A DNA stretch of 64,000 nucleotides from Allacma fusca (GCA_947179485.1 OX359250.1:21124539-21188538), one strand, 5' to 3'. Positions 49,861 through 63,930 are shown, counted from the stretch's first letter. A program made the numbers and translations. Notes: a model not told the origin generated them from the sequence alone.

Positions 49861-50149
49861 CCCCCATTACAATAATTCCGCACTAAATATTACAAGTATG
49901 CACACCCATGGTCCCTTCCAATAGTCACTTGTAAATTGCCGTGTACGCCTGCAGTTACGGAGTATTATTTGTGTACAAGAGGATTTGCATTTATGCAAGT
50001 TACTATTTCCATTAGGAGTCATAAGGCCTGGGAGTTACAGCCCTGGGAGCACACACTCTGTCCCAACCTTCCAATCCCGAGACCTAGATCTAAATGGACA
50101 ATTGGGTCTGTGACGTTATTCAGATCGGGTAATTCCGTCTAACCAGGAG

Positions 50150-50173
50150 CGCGTACGTCTCCGCCCGTACGCG
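50150..50173. repeat. CpG-rich perfect 8-bp inverted repeat
   Basis: Arms CGCGTACG and CGTACGCG are separated by eight bases. The arms alone hold six CpG dinucleotides, in a region otherwise poor in CpG. A second, overlapping pairing (CTCCGC with GCGGAG) is possible. Confidence 0.8.
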
Positions 50174-51805
50174 GAGCGATAGTATCGTAACAGCCTTGTC
50201 ATCCTCCATCAGATTAAAAATGTCATTTTTGAAACAAGCTAAAGACTATTTATGCAAGTTTCCTTGTTCCCCGATGCTCTCTCTCTCTCTCTCCTCTCTC
50301 CTCATGCAGAGGGAATTATGTGCAGAGTATTACTCAGGATAGGAAATTATCTATCGTCCGCCAGAGAAACATAAATAGTTGGGTTTATAGACACTAGCGT
50401 GAGCATTAGTATGAGTGTTTTAGGTCTCCCTTTATATCAATGTTCCGCTGATACGGATGTGTCCGTGAGGGCAAGGAGGCGCAGCCTAAGATATAGTGGG
50501 AACCGCATGGGTTTGATGAAGAGGAGCAAAAAATATAGAGATGAGAAAAAGGACTTATTTGCCAATTATCGGCATGTGTTGTGCTCTACGGATGGAGTCT
50601 GTCTCCAAGTCCCTGGCCACCGCGAAGCTGCTAAATTTTTCGAAATTGCTTTTTCTTCATCGATATATAAGTCATAAGGGCTCGTTGGGAGTCAGGCTTT
50701 ATTATGGGATGGGTGTAGGTACAGGGTTGGGTCTAGTCAGCGGAACTGATAGTTCGACTTTCTATAAATACATACTAGAAGTTACTTCGATTTTCAACTG
50801 CCACTGCTGAGTTCTTCGGGGATAGGATTTTCGATATAGAGGATTTTCCTGTAGGAGAAGAAGGAGGATTGGTCGCATGTAGAACAATAACAAGTGGGAT
50901 GGCTTTGGTCCGGGGATGTACTCATATATTGTAGTGTATTGCTCCAGACATTGACAGTTTCGGGAGGAGGTTGTGCATACTTAGTTCCGATATGATGTAG
51001 CTGACTTGATGTCCAGTGTGAGAGTCTGACCATCTGAAAAATTAATGTCCATAACTCACTGGGATGAGTTGAGTAAAGCTTGGGCTTCTCTATCTCCGTA
51101 TGTATGTATGTACATGGGGTATCTATGTGGGGGTATTTCGTATGTATGGGCATGGGTTTGGGGTGACGGGTATATGACTGTATAGTCTGTGGGGTTATTT
51201 AGCATGTAGGTTGGGGTCCGGTGTGTATAGGGCGGGTTGTGCGGATGTAAGTGGAGAGACAGCGAGAGGATAACGAGCAGAAGAAAGAGAAAGAGACGGA
51301 GAGGTGACCCAACGTGTTGGAATGAGATTTGCTTCCAAGAGATGAGAATGGCTCGGCTAAAGAAAATGAGTTCTTGAATTTGACTTCCCATTTTCTCCTT
51401 TAATCTTTTCAGACATTTTCCAATAACTTTACGAATTATGTAGGATAACCACGGACCCGACCGCGTGCTCAGTCTCTATCTTATATGCGGGAGAAAAAAT
51501 GGAGCCAAACCTAGCCAGATTGTTCTTGGGGAGTATTACGAGTCGATTTGCAGTAAAGATTAGGGTCCATCCATAAGATGAAGAGAGCCATTCTCCAGGC
51601 TTATCTCACTGATAGAATTATTCAGATCAGTTTGGTCGATGCTTCCTTGGCACCGGCCTATCCTTGACACACGGTCCAATTGTTCTATCTCTCCAATCCC
51701 TGCTCTCTCCTATCTCTCCAATACTATCCCTCCTGAATTTGCCGTCCATTTCCTATACATTCAAATTATAAGGACTAGTCTCTCCCATAACCCACGGACA
51801 CTGCT

Positions 51806-51846
51806 CCTCTCTCTGCCTCTCTCTCTCTGCCTCTCTCTCTCTCTCT
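51806..51846. repeat. CT microsatellite, interrupted
   Basis: CT units with two TGCC interruptions over about 41 bases. Confidence 0.9.
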
Positions 51847-52910
51847 AAGCTTTCCCAGAATGAGTGGGAAGCCCTTGGAAAAATAGCTCGGAAAGGGTTC
51901 CTCTCACGCAAAATATGACCCGACCAAACTTTAAAAATCCTTCCAGACTACAGATAATGATGATGACACTATTTTACAGGCTGAACCTTTCTCTTTCTCC
52001 CTCGATCTCTCCCGATACTGTACCAATGCCACTGAATCAAACTGAACCCAAAAGTATCGCCTTTTCCCTCTCTCCCAATCCATTCACTAACTCCCAGAGC
52101 TTTCCTTCCTTTCCCGTGCCTTGAGACCGGCTTAAATTAGACCCATGCACATAATATACAATAATACGTCCAAGCAATATCCATTTTGAAATACCAAATC
52201 CAATACGTATGTTTTGTAAAAATGCACCATGGAATACCATCTCTAACTGATTCAGAATATGGAATTTACAGTGTAGCAATAGAGAGTGTATACATTATAA
52301 TTTGTGAGCATCACAAAATACACAGTTTTCAAAAGTGCAGGCAATTTATTATTACATGGGGCAAATCCTCAAGTGACGTTGAATCTTCAAATGGACTATT
52401 CTATGGCGTGAGACTTTGAAGAGAATGTTTTCCTGAGATTTAGTGAATTAATAGGAAGCAGACTTTGGATGAGACTTCTGCTAAATAAATTATGACTTGT
52501 AATATTTGTGAGACTTGACTTGGACTGTTGCGTGAGTGAGGGGACGAAGGAGGACTGTGAGAAACAAAAAAGGAAGGGATTGAAAGGAGCAATTGTAATT
52601 GATTATACTCAGACAATTCTGCAGTGGGTAAAAATGAAGACAAGACTTAACAAGAGTTTAAGTAGGATTTCATGCAGGAGCCATTTGTCACATAATGAAA
52701 GGCAACTCATCAATGATTTGTGTGTGGAAGAAGAAAGAAAGAAAATAATGAAAAAGACCGAAAGTCATGGAAAATTAGGTGAAATCAGTAAGAAAAAGGG
52801 GAGCGAAACCAATTTTGACAGAGTGGAGTGAATCTCATTGTTTTGTTGAAAGTTTGTTGTCATTCCAACTGTGCGTCATCTGCCTTTATTAAACTTTGTG
52901 TTTTTCCTCA

Positions 52911-52940
52911 CTCTCTCTCTCTCTCTCTCTCTCCCTCTCT
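52911..52940. repeat. CT microsatellite
   Basis: A CT array of about 30 bases with one CC interruption. Confidence 0.93.
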
Positions 52941-53596
52941 CAAAGTACGTTCCTATCTGAGTACCTCTTCCCTGGGCCTCACATTACATAGTTATAGAGG
53001 AGAAGCCCAACTCATTGTGAATAGATTCATCATTATTTCCAAGTGTAATAGCCTTCCATTCCTACTGTTTTTCCCGTAACTAAAGACGCTGCCTATGAAT
53101 TTGTAAGTATGTAGGCATTTAGCTCCTTGGGTCCGTGTAGACAGTATTTAGCATGTGTTTGGTTTATGAGACACCCGTGGTTGAGAGGAAATTGTGGAAA
53201 TATGCTGTCGTCTCGGAGGACTGTTACTAAAAGTAAATATAAGGATTTAATCCTGATGACTAATTTTTTTCCTCTTTTTTCTTATCCTTGGTTTTGCTGC
53301 TAAAAAACCAACAAGTTCATATAACTTTGGTAGTTAGTAATTGACTTAAAATTATTAGTATGCATATGGATTAGAAGAGTTATCACGATCTTTATTTGAA
53401 AAGTAAAGGACTATAATGAGGGGCGTAGCAGAGAGTTTCGCCACCGTGTTATCTCCTATCTGGGTTTTCTTTGTTTGCTCGTTTCGTCTCTCTTTTGAGA
53501 ATTTAATCGTGATGTCCGTATTGGGAAAAATTACTGTCCGTCAAGCCAAGTCTTACATGAGACCTAATTTTCTCACTGCTCGGTAAGAACCATACA

Positions 53597-53623
53597 CTCA
53601 CACACACACACACACACACACAC
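53597..53623. repeat. CA microsatellite
   Basis: A CA array of about 27 bases. Confidence 0.93.
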
Positions 53624-53748
53624 GGTAGTTATAAGCAGTCACACACACACATGCTCCTTTGCACATAGTCCTATGCACACAATTTCATATTAAACGTTAC
53701 AGGTAAGGATTGGACTCATTATTCTTTCTTCTTTTTTCTTTTGCTTCG

Positions 53749-53772
53749 TCTTCTTCTTCTTCTTCTTCTTCT
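53749..53772. repeat. TTC trinucleotide repeat
   Basis: Eight TTC units within a pyrimidine-rich stretch. Confidence 0.92.
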
Positions 53773-55678
53773 CCTTCGTTTGCTTTATTCTCTTCATCTT
53801 CATTCCACCAAAAAAATATTCTCATCAAGTATTAACATTATATTTCTTTTAGAGTTTGCTTAGAGAAAATAGTAGCTTCTTTTGCTCCCTCTGGTTAGGT
53901 TATTCAACTTGGTGCTATAAAGCAGCAGCACTCAGAGTCATCAATGGCTATGGAGTTTGTACAATTACAATAGCTCCAACAGCTTCTGTCTGACTGGTAC
54001 ATACACACACACACACATGACTTTCATCAGAGATGATGATGATGGTAATTTAGTAAAAAATGTGATGAAGGTTTTAATTTTTACAAAAAGCAGATTCCAT
54101 TTTTTAAAACCTACACATTTTACTTCTCCAACTCGATACTCCTCTAACAACATCTGCTATGTATATATTCCGCCTGGAAACCTACAGCCACGTTAGAGGA
54201 AACAACTTGCTACCTGAGACTCAAAGGAATTGATTATAACAATTTAAGCACATTGTACAAAGTGTACTCACTCGCAGTAGCTCCAACTTGTACATACAAC
54301 CTATTTGCTCACACACATACGATTTGTAAGCATGTTCACATACATCCCCCCCCCCATCAAAGATATCTTACAGGATGAGAGACTCGTGTATAAGCTATAT
54401 GGTGTGTTGGGTTCCCAGTTAGAGCGTCTCTGAGCTGAGAAAAAAGGAAGGAAGAAAAATCGAATGTATACTTACTCCTTGTAATTATTATTTATCTTGC
54501 TCACTCTGGAGCTAACCTATTAGGATAATAATTCATTTGTATGTGAAGGTGTCGTGCTGCTCGCACGTCTCTTGAGGCAACTGCAACCAAGGAGGAACCT
54601 CAGGTGAACCTGAGCGTCTCCAGCAAGTTACCATCAACAACTCCATGCATCATACAGTTAGTTGTTAGTTACTTCCCTGATTCAAATAATGCGAGCTGGG
54701 GAGTGAGTGAGAGAGAGATAGAAAATTGATTATTTACCTTACCTGTGCATCTGGTATCTGTCTTTATGCACTTACCCTATTCCCCATTGGCTCTGTATAC
54801 TCGGCCGTAATGGTCCTATCTGTATCTATGTATATTTCTGTGGGGCTCTCTCTGTACTTGTGCCACGTCCTGCACTCCACTTCTACTACGGACAGTTCTC
54901 TCTGTATTTGTACAATTATGTGAGACTCTGCATCTGTACACTATGACACGAAGCCTGTATCCGTAGTAGTATGGGAGCGTAATCAAAGGTAATAGCATTG
55001 TTGCTCTTGTCATTTATGTGGACTAGCTAACCTTCAGGGGTACAGGAGAGATAGCCCCGTGGTACAGTAAATACATACATGTGTACGCGTTTACTGGTGA
55101 CTCTCTCGCATGTGGGCAGTCATCGTGTGTTTATTAGCGTGCATTTGACTACTCTCTGGCAATGTGTCTTGCTGGTATGGAGATAATTTGGTCCGAGTAA
55201 TTCTCCCACCACACATAGTCCGGTCATTGATGGAATGCTCCCTAATACTCGTCAGTTGTACATGCTCGGGAGGATTTAGTGCACCACACTACCACAGTTT
55301 CAGCCCCGTGAACAATGGTAGTACCCAGGAGATACTTTCCTTTGCATGTGTGGTATGTGTGGAATCACATATGAGTCATTAAATGAATTATATAAACGAG
55401 CATATACAACAACATCCCCTGGATAGGAGAATGCTCTGGTCCGTGAACAGACTTCCCACTGGTCCACCTGTCTAAATATGAATATTCTAATAGGTCCACC
55501 TTACACATTAAATTATCCCATGCATCAATGAACCTCCTTGTGGATTCCTGTCTCTCCCCACCTCTTACTTAGCTCCTCAAGTCTATCCTTCTCCCGAGTT
55601 GCTTTTTTGCAAGAGCTATTATCATTATTATTTTTCTAGACCCATAGTATATATGCACTCCCAGAGGTCCCAGGACTA

Positions 55679-55699
55679 GCACACACACACACACACACA
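55679..55699. repeat. CA microsatellite
   Basis: A CA array of about 21 bases. Confidence 0.92.
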
Positions 55700-58429
55700 G
55701 TCTACACACTAGAACCCATTGATTTTATAGTTTCGCTCCTCTAATCTGATGGAATGGGTCTCTCGTTCCACTAAGTATTTCTCCACGCATATTTCCATCA
55801 CATTCCTCCCTTGATTGTGTACTGCTGTCGTCCGGGATGAGTGTATACCCACAAGGGTTAGTTACTTCATAAGCAGAGATTAAATCCTTGAGACATTGCT
55901 TATATGAGGATTGGATGAATGATCTCTAATGCTATTCTTACACATATCTATATGTCAATACTGTGGAGGGGGAAATGGAACGTAATATAAATCGTAGTGG
56001 AAGGAAGGTACTGAAAGCACAACTTTATTGACTGGAGCATTAACGCATGCTGCGTGGGTTGATTCCTCCTCAACCCTTTACCATGTAGTTATTGTTCAAG
56101 TCTCCCAGCACCTGGGCTCATCGTAGTGTCAATGACTATGAGGACTTTTATCACCGACGCAAACGCTCTTTACAATTTAAACATAGGAATCTGGATGAGG
56201 TATCTAGTAATTTAAACGTGAAGGGGTTTCAAGGAATTCAAGGCTATAGAATTACCATCATCCCTGAGTGATTCAATTTTGAAGGGATGGGAGCAAGCTG
56301 GAAATGAAAATTTCATGTTTGAATGATAAGGTGCGAAAAAATTTTTCAATTGAGGGGAATCACTTTGCCATTGAGTCCCGGAGGGGTAAGAGTGAGAAAC
56401 ACGAAAGGAGTAATTAAAGGGACAAAAGTGGCTTATGGAGAGAGAATTGAATGAAAAACTTGATATGCGGTTCTTCTGCCCAAATGGACGTAAAAAAAAG
56501 TAGAAGAAGTGAGAGCATGTGCGATGATGGAAATGAGGAATTGACATTTCTGTAGTGGTTGTTGATACTGTTGTTGGGAGTACCTGGCTGATGAAAGAAG
56601 CTGCGGGAGAGTGTAAACAGTATTAGAGTGTTTGGGTTGGCATTCAATGGAAATTGTCAAAAGGTTGGCTGGGTTCGCATTACATTGGCATATGTTAAGA
56701 AGTGTGCCTTCAATGGGTTAGGTGTGTTAGAAGATTGTGAATTTTAATAGGAAGCATTCACATGCTAATTCGGATGATTGTCATGCTTGCGCATGTCTCA
56801 CTCACTCCTTCACCCTTCTGTATATACTCAGTGAAAATAAGATAACGGAATTTCCAAGGAGTAGTCGTTACTCCTCTCATCCTAGTCAAACTACCCTCTC
56901 TAATCTTTACCGCTTAATAATATGGACCATTTACATAATAAATTTACCTTTGCATATGTATTACACATTACACCAGTCCCTGTGTAACTACGACTTGCAT
57001 TTTGGTTAGACCCTGGAAAAACTTTTTCCTCAACTCACAGCACATTCTTCCTCCCAGCCAGTATGCATCCCTGCATACATACATACGTACGAATCAGCCC
57101 TATAGAAATCAACGGGAGTAGTTGTACTATATAGAAGAGGGTCCATATAGCTATACACATACAAACGTGGAGTATATATCCTTTAGAGTCTGTGCACATT
57201 GAGAGATACTAGCTGCAAGGTGAATATTGAATTGAAACTATTCATGAAGGAAAAACTGGAGGGCTCGGCGGAAGGAGTCTTACATGATTTCGTTTCGGCT
57301 GACTCTTACACATGTGCATGCACGTACATCCATTATGCATGTTTTTCAAGTATGGAGCATAGATAACTTACATTTTGGATTAACGCTTTCCATCCCACCT
57401 ATCTTGTCCGTTTGATTAAAAAGAGGTGACGGACCATGAAATGAGGAAATGTCGTAAGCATTGTTTTGTGTGTATGACAGGTTAATCTCTTAGCCTTCCT
57501 TAGGATACTTTCCTCCTCCGTATATGCACATGACTCTATTACAAATCCAGACTCTGACTATTAGACGATGGGAATATAAAACACAGGGGCATGCACAGTA
57601 TTGGAAGTACGTAACTAAACCATCCCCGGGATGCATACGGACGACTCATACGTACATACATACGCTGAGTCTGAGGTCTTTCGGGAAGGAACTCTATCTC
57701 AAATCTTTTCAAGGAATTCAAACTAATAATAATGTTAGGCAGGTTGTGCGAAAAAATTTGCCTGGGTATTCATATGGTGAGATTTTTCTTCCAGGAGGTA
57801 TGTCTGTACATATAGATATAGTACTAGGATGTGACGATGGATCCAGTACGATAAAAAAAAACGTAAGGAGTAAGAGTTTACAGCATGCCGAGAGTTGAAT
57901 GAACATTGAGTTTCTTTCGGTCTCTCTGGCAACATGAAAATGATGAGAGGGAGGATAATTTCCCGAAAACTATTGTCAAACTTTGTCACCAATGCGTTTC
58001 CTCGCTTGCCTTCCAGCGGAGTCGATAATATATTCAATAATCATGTACGAAAATCGATTTTTTTTTTAGCAAGGAGCAACACAGAAAGTGAAAAAAAAAG
58101 CTCCAAACTTGTTTCTTCTCACTCTGTCTGTGTATAGTCAAATTGTGCACATTCGAACACTCAGTAATAATAATAATTCCTGGCCTTGATACTTTTTTTT
58201 TACTCTTCCAAGCCTGGTGCGGGTGTCATGTTTCCGCGGAACGTAGGGATGTAAAGACTCTCCCTGGAAATTATATGAAAATAAAACTTGTCAGCATCAA
58301 TTTTTGTAAAGTTTGAGTCCTTTGTGGATTCCCGGTACTTGAGAACGACGCTCCATTTTTGAAGTTGGGCTGTGAAGTTATTATTAAAAGAACTGGAGGG
58401 AATTATGTTCAGGGAAAACTATGGATTTC

Positions 58430-58760
58430 GGACGAAAGGGGCCGTGGGAGATGGGATGGAAGGTCATAATTAATTCGGACGGTACATATTTATGGAGGGG
58501 TTGTGTGCGGTGGAAGGAAACAGGAGAGGCCGGCCATCTCAAGTTATAATCAATTTTCTCAAAAGTCTGCGGCTGGTCGATAAAGATTGTCAGTTGGAAG
58601 TTGCGTGTGACAACACTGACAATGGCTAGTGGGCGATTATGGGCATTAAATTAATGCAGAGAGATCATTAGGAGAGGCGCTAGGGCTTAGCGAACACCCG
58701 CTTAATGGCCACATTCGTTAGTACTACTTATACGGCCGGCGACTAATACACACATCAAGA
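58430..58760. promoter_or_regulatory. Candidate enhancer-like block with homeodomain-type sites
   Basis: A GC-richer, microsatellite-free stretch. It holds overlapping TAAT/ATTA sites near 58466-58475, a perfect 15-base palindrome at 58643-58657 (GCATTAA, A, TTAATGC) that places two TAAT cores in opposite orientation, a GATAAAG near 58580, and a GGCCGGCC at 58528-58535. Function is inferred from motif density only. Confidence 0.3.
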
Positions 58761-59048
58761 CGACGGACCCTCGTGAATATCTCCAACCTTATAGCTTCTT
58801 CATGTGCACATTCCCAGCCCGCAACTGAACTTCTCCTGTACATAAATATTAGCCGTGCATTTCAGTGTGCTGAGTCTTCTCGCCGCCGTCTACTTACTCC
58901 GACCACCACTCATTGACTTGCCATGAAATCATGTCATGTTCGACTACAACCATGTACACAAACACATACACAAACATGCAATCCAGTCATGTCTTCAGTA
59001 CTTGTGGCTTGACTATGTGGCGAGACTCTTTGGTCCGGAGGAGTATCT

Positions 59049-59071
59049 AGTAGTAGTAGTAGTAGTAGTAG
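59049..59071. repeat. AGT trinucleotide repeat
   Basis: About seven to eight TAG units. Confidence 0.9.
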
Positions 59072-60605
59072 GGCTATGAGAGCCAGGGTTTCAAAACCTA
59101 TTGCAGAGCAGTGAGTGTGCATATAGATATGTACATAGCCTGTACATCCCTGTATGTATATCCACAAAATACTCCACTCCTGACTTGGAAACCACGTCTT
59201 GGACACACATTGAGGCCTCCCTCGAATCTCGATAACAACTCTTTTCTCCAGTAGCCTGGCACACGTTATTACCCTAACGAACTAAAGATCAACGCTAAAC
59301 AGTCACCTCATAATAATAACATTTTTTTATCCATCATCTTGACTTATTACATGGCCTTACTCTCCTTCCATTAAGTGCTCGTCCTCTGAGTTATGCCTTG
59401 ACTGGCTTTGGATTTCCCCACCGAATCTCACCACGAAATCTCCCATCTCGTGTGCTTTGCTCCTCATAATTTACTTTTTGTTCATCTTTTAATTCCATGT
59501 ACCTTACTCCTTTTCCTAGTTTTCCCTGCATCCTCGTAAGGCATATCCCACATGTAATCATGTACACATGACATACATTTTTGTAGAAACGATTTTTTTT
59601 TTGTTGTGAAAAGTAATATCTACTTTACTCGTACAGTATTAAAAAGATCCCTGGGCTTGGGTATCATTTTCCTACCATTACACATCTCCCCATTTCGGAG
59701 GATATTATCATTATTGTAATGAACCATGAATAGTTCAATGAATGGTATTTACTAATTTTGAACCTTCTGGAACGATTGTGTACCTGTTACAGGGAGAAAA
59801 AAAATACGGAATCATGTGATTTGAGTCATTGCTTTTGAAAATAGACTGAGAGCATTAGCATATAGTGCGTTTGAGATTGGAACATTGTTGCATTTGCCTA
59901 ATCTCAAGATATAACACAGAATCAAGTAGTGTGCTTATTGCAGTGAGAGTATACAGTAGGAGTTGTAGTGTAAGCTGTGAGGTAGGAAGTGGTACTTAAA
60001 ACAAATTAGATTCAACATGTATTACAACAAAAGAGGATCACAAGGAGAGATGTTTTGACTCTACAGGAAAGTTATAGCCATAAAAAGCAGGGCTTTGTGG
60101 ATATGATAAAAGTTTGAGAAAACACTTAGGTCTGGCTAAGTAAATGTTTTGCAATGCAAATGAAACGGAGTGTAATGAAAAAGTAATGTTACTTGGTAAT
60201 AATTAGTATTTATATATGTACAAATGAAGAAAAGGGTGGTAGGTGAGCTCGAATTGAATGCAGATGAGCCCAAGACTTTTTGTGTTTTGAATAGGAATGC
60301 TCTTGTTATCGAAACCCATACACAGACCAGGGCCATGGATTTGGATTTGGATTTGGAACGTAAACCTGGAATTGTTCACACAGTCGGAGAGAATACGAAC
60401 AGGACAGAGAGAATATAGATTACTCTCAGTCAGACTTCCCTGACACTACATACGGACATGCATAAGGAACTCCATGTAATTTGGTCAAGGGGCAATAATA
60501 ATTCTCAAGCAGGTAGTTCCTAATAGGAACTTCCTATATCAAGTTTTAGTGTCTGGTTAGTATTGAAAAGAATAATCCAACTCATTACGAGACTCTCCAT
60601 CTCCA

Positions 60606-60641
<36 letters not shown>

Positions 60642-60650
60642 CTCTCTCGC
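60606..60650. repeat. CT microsatellite
   Basis: A CT array of about 45 bases with one TT interruption. Confidence 0.94.
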
Positions 60651-62045
60651 TCTGTTGTTCGGACTGATTTCACAAGTTAGTGTCAATGAAGATGAATGGG
60701 AGAGATTAGTACGTGTTAATGTTGGTGGTATTGGTTCCGTTGAACGTCACACCAGGCTCCTTCTCTCCTCTCCTCTCGTTCTATCTTTTTTATGTGTAAA
60801 CCTATAGGAATTCCGCATTGATTGATTAAACGAGTTTTCTCACTTATTATGCCTTGATGTGACTCGAGTTTTTGATAAATGATACTGGTAATTATTATTA
60901 TTTATTATTCAACCATGCTCTGTGAGCATCTTCAGGACTGGAATGGTTCACAAGGTCATTAAACTCAAACAATGCTCAGTCATCCGTTGTGGGTATTTTT
61001 GCCGCTCTTCCCCCCTAAATTTCTCAACACTCACTGATTACTATTATAGTTCGCTTTATATACACACACGGAGACATGATTTGCGTCAATTACTTTTTTC
61101 CCTCGATTTTTTTTCGCATACACACACACACAGAAATATCTGTATGTCTATTTCTTTTAAAGTGTCTCTTCATCTCTCCACATGTGTGTGATGATGAACT
61201 ACTGGGAAGACTCATCTTTGTACCTGTGTAAGTACACTCATTGTTTGCCTTCCCCAAGAAACCCTTAATTTGGGAATGAATTTACTGGCAAATGGCACAA
61301 ATCTTGGTTTCGTCAGTTCCTTGTCCATTGTTCATCTCCAATCTCATTACTAGGAGCCATTAAAGTTTCTATTGCCGTAAGATCTCAGGCAGAACAATTT
61401 CTGCAACTTTAGTTTGCACAGTGCCATACAGTAATACAACTTTGTAACAATAAATTTCCGAGGGACCATAACTTTTACTCTGTGTAGGTAGGGATGGTAA
61501 CCGCAATAATTATCATTTCATTCAAGTGATAATCCCCCATGCTTAGAAAAAAAAACTGTCGGGGAACATTTGAGTATTTTAGTGTATGATTGATACATGA
61601 TTGTAATTTTGGTGAGGAGACAGGCTCTTATATAGGTAGATATATACATACATGTGTCTCTGTCTGTGTATAAAAGCGTAATTAGGAGAGCCAGTGCTGT
61701 ATTCACGGGAGATACTGACTGCAATGAAGCTTCTCTCACCTGCAATGGGCCTTGCAGTTAATACCAGAATTTTTTTTTCTCTTATGCTGCAGCTTTTGCT
61801 AGCTGTTAAGTCATCATAGTAATAGTCGACAAGTTGTGGAGTTGTTGCTTAGGATAGGGCAGGCGCTGTCAGGTAAAGTACGATGAGTTGCGTGGTAGTG
61901 GTCCTTGTTTCTTTTAGGTCTCCACTCTGCTCTCCTGTGAGCTGCTCCTGTGGCTCCCAGAGCTTACCGTACATGTGTGTGCAGGAGCTCATCAACCCTT
62001 TGCAAATTCATTAACATCGGCAGAGGATTTTAGTCTCTCTCGTCT

Positions 62046-62068
62046 TCTCTCTCTCTCTCTCTCTCTCT
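62046..62068. repeat. CT microsatellite
   Basis: A CT array of about 23 bases. Confidence 0.92.
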
Positions 62069-62741
62069 GGCAAAACTAATTTCGGCGCAAGCTTCACCAT
62101 GTCCAACCTATAAGTATTAGTTGTTGTGCGCGCACACATTGCTATCAAGGAATTAGTCGGAGAGAGAGAGAGAGACAGAGAGGAGCAAAAGAAAAACAAA
62201 AGGGTGGAGGATTTTCTATTAAGCTTAATAAAAATGCGTAGTGGCTTCTAGCCTCTCCGTCAGTCAGGGCTTCTCCCTCATAATACAATAAATTCATTTT
62301 TCTAATAGAGTTAATACTGAGGAAGATTACTCTGAGGATTTCATCCTTCATTTTTTCCCTCCATAGATTAAAATTCCATTATGCAATTCCGTATCACTCA
62401 CACTTTCCTTTTACACCGTATAAATTCCTTGTATCAATCATGTCCCTTTTTAACTGCATTTTCCCCACTCCCGAGTTGAGACCCTCTCCTATAGGTACGT
62501 GTCATTTGAAGTGGGTCCCGTCCTTAAGCAGGAGAGGATAAGGGAAATAAAACTTTTCTAGAGACAACAGTCGAGGATTGAGGGAAAAAAAGTAAAGAAA
62601 TGTGGAAGGAAAATAGAAACATGTATGTTTGAACATTATGTTTCGAGATAAGGAAATCCATTTCCTTTTTCAGATTTTGAGCCTCCAAGTGAGACGAGCT
62701 TTTGTTTGGAAAGATTGAGCTTTTCAAAATAAAATAGCTTT

Positions 62742-62810
62742 GATCTCTCTCTCTCTCTCTCTCTTACACATATCTACACACTCACATACGCACACACACA
62801 CACACACACA
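62742..62810. repeat. CT array followed by CA array
   Basis: About 21 bases of CT, a short spacer, then about 22 bases of CA. Confidence 0.9.
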
Positions 62811-63930
62811 CTCACACGCACACAACTTAGCAACAGTTTCAGTTGAGGAGATGATGCCGCAAGCTTCTCACAATTCCTTCATATTTACATACAAACCTCA
62901 GATGATGGTGAGCAGGTATCCGAACCATTCCTTAGTTACCCCCTTCCGAAATTGCCATCAATGTCCTATCTTCCGCTCTCATCCTATTTATACTCCATTT
63001 GTTCTTCTTCCACTGAGGTGCTATATAGATATGAATCTACATATATAGAATAGTATCTCCAAGCATTGGTAATATTCCCCCCCCCCCTCTACCAAATTTT
63101 GAAACAACTTTGGAACCTCTTTTGCAAATTATGTGTCTTTCAAATAGGAGGGCTGGAAGGTTTCCTCCATCTGCAAATACTATATAGAAGTAAACTGTAG
63201 AAGGGAAAAAAAAAGTTAAATACTTGATGTAGTTCCCTCCCGTAGATTCATTCTTTGTGGTAGATTGAACTACTGTCAGTTCAGGGCTGCATAAGGTCCA
63301 GGGCTGGGAAGGACGCTTGTGAAGAGCATACAATTAATTAATTTAGGGAACTACACAGACGTTATGTATGTTCGCAATGAAGTAAGTCCCACTCAAGTAC
63401 AAATGATTGCTTCCAAATGGAAACTTTCATAGAGATTTAATGCAGGGCTGAAAAAAAAAATAACCTCTGCAATGTTAGGGAAGAGTGTTTATTTTTGGGG
63501 TGGTGGGTCGGAACGGGAGAAAATAAAGCAATTCGGGATGTAAGTAAGTCAGAATCAAGTTTGGAAACCATTATTCACAGGAGGAACGTGTGTACAAGTG
63601 AAGGAGAGAAATAAATGGGAATGGATGTGTTCTTGGGTAAAAACTCTCGATCACTTAGAATCATTAGCGATTATGAACATTGTTTGAATTTTGAAATTCA
63701 TCAATCATTGATGTCGGAGGTTTTTTTTCATCGTCTTTTTTTTCCTTCCCCGTCAAGCCTGTAGTGTGTTAGGAGCGGGAGAGCCTTTGCTGTACACAAC
63801 CAAGCCGTTCCACACACCCAAACAACGTAGTGATAAAACTTTACGGTAATGGCAATGTCTATTTGACTAGATGATTTTACCGAGCCGGGAAGGATCCTGT
63901 ATGTAGCTCTCGTTAAGACTATAGACCGTA

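Larger units (their letters stand above)
44001..50500. other. Noncoding, downstream flank part 3, microsatellite-dense
   Basis: No credible gene. GA/CT arrays cluster at 44791-44839, 48288-48309, 49033-49082, 49418-49498, 49829-49860 and 50279-50292. A CpG-rich inverted repeat lies at 50150-50173. Confidence 0.65.
50501..56200. other. Noncoding, downstream flank part 4
   Basis: No credible gene. It contains CT (51806-51846, 52911-52940), CA (53597-53623, 55679-55699) and TTC (53749-53772) arrays and a run of about eleven C near 54346. The frame at 52508-52831 is charged and non-repetitive, but its composition follows from a purine-rich strand. Confidence 0.6.

Noticed and set aside
52508..52831. 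107-codon + frame, charged and non-repetitive
   Set aside because: The Lys/Glu-rich composition follows from a purine-rich strand. No family is recognised and no neighbouring exons were found. It is the best of the small frames but unsupported.
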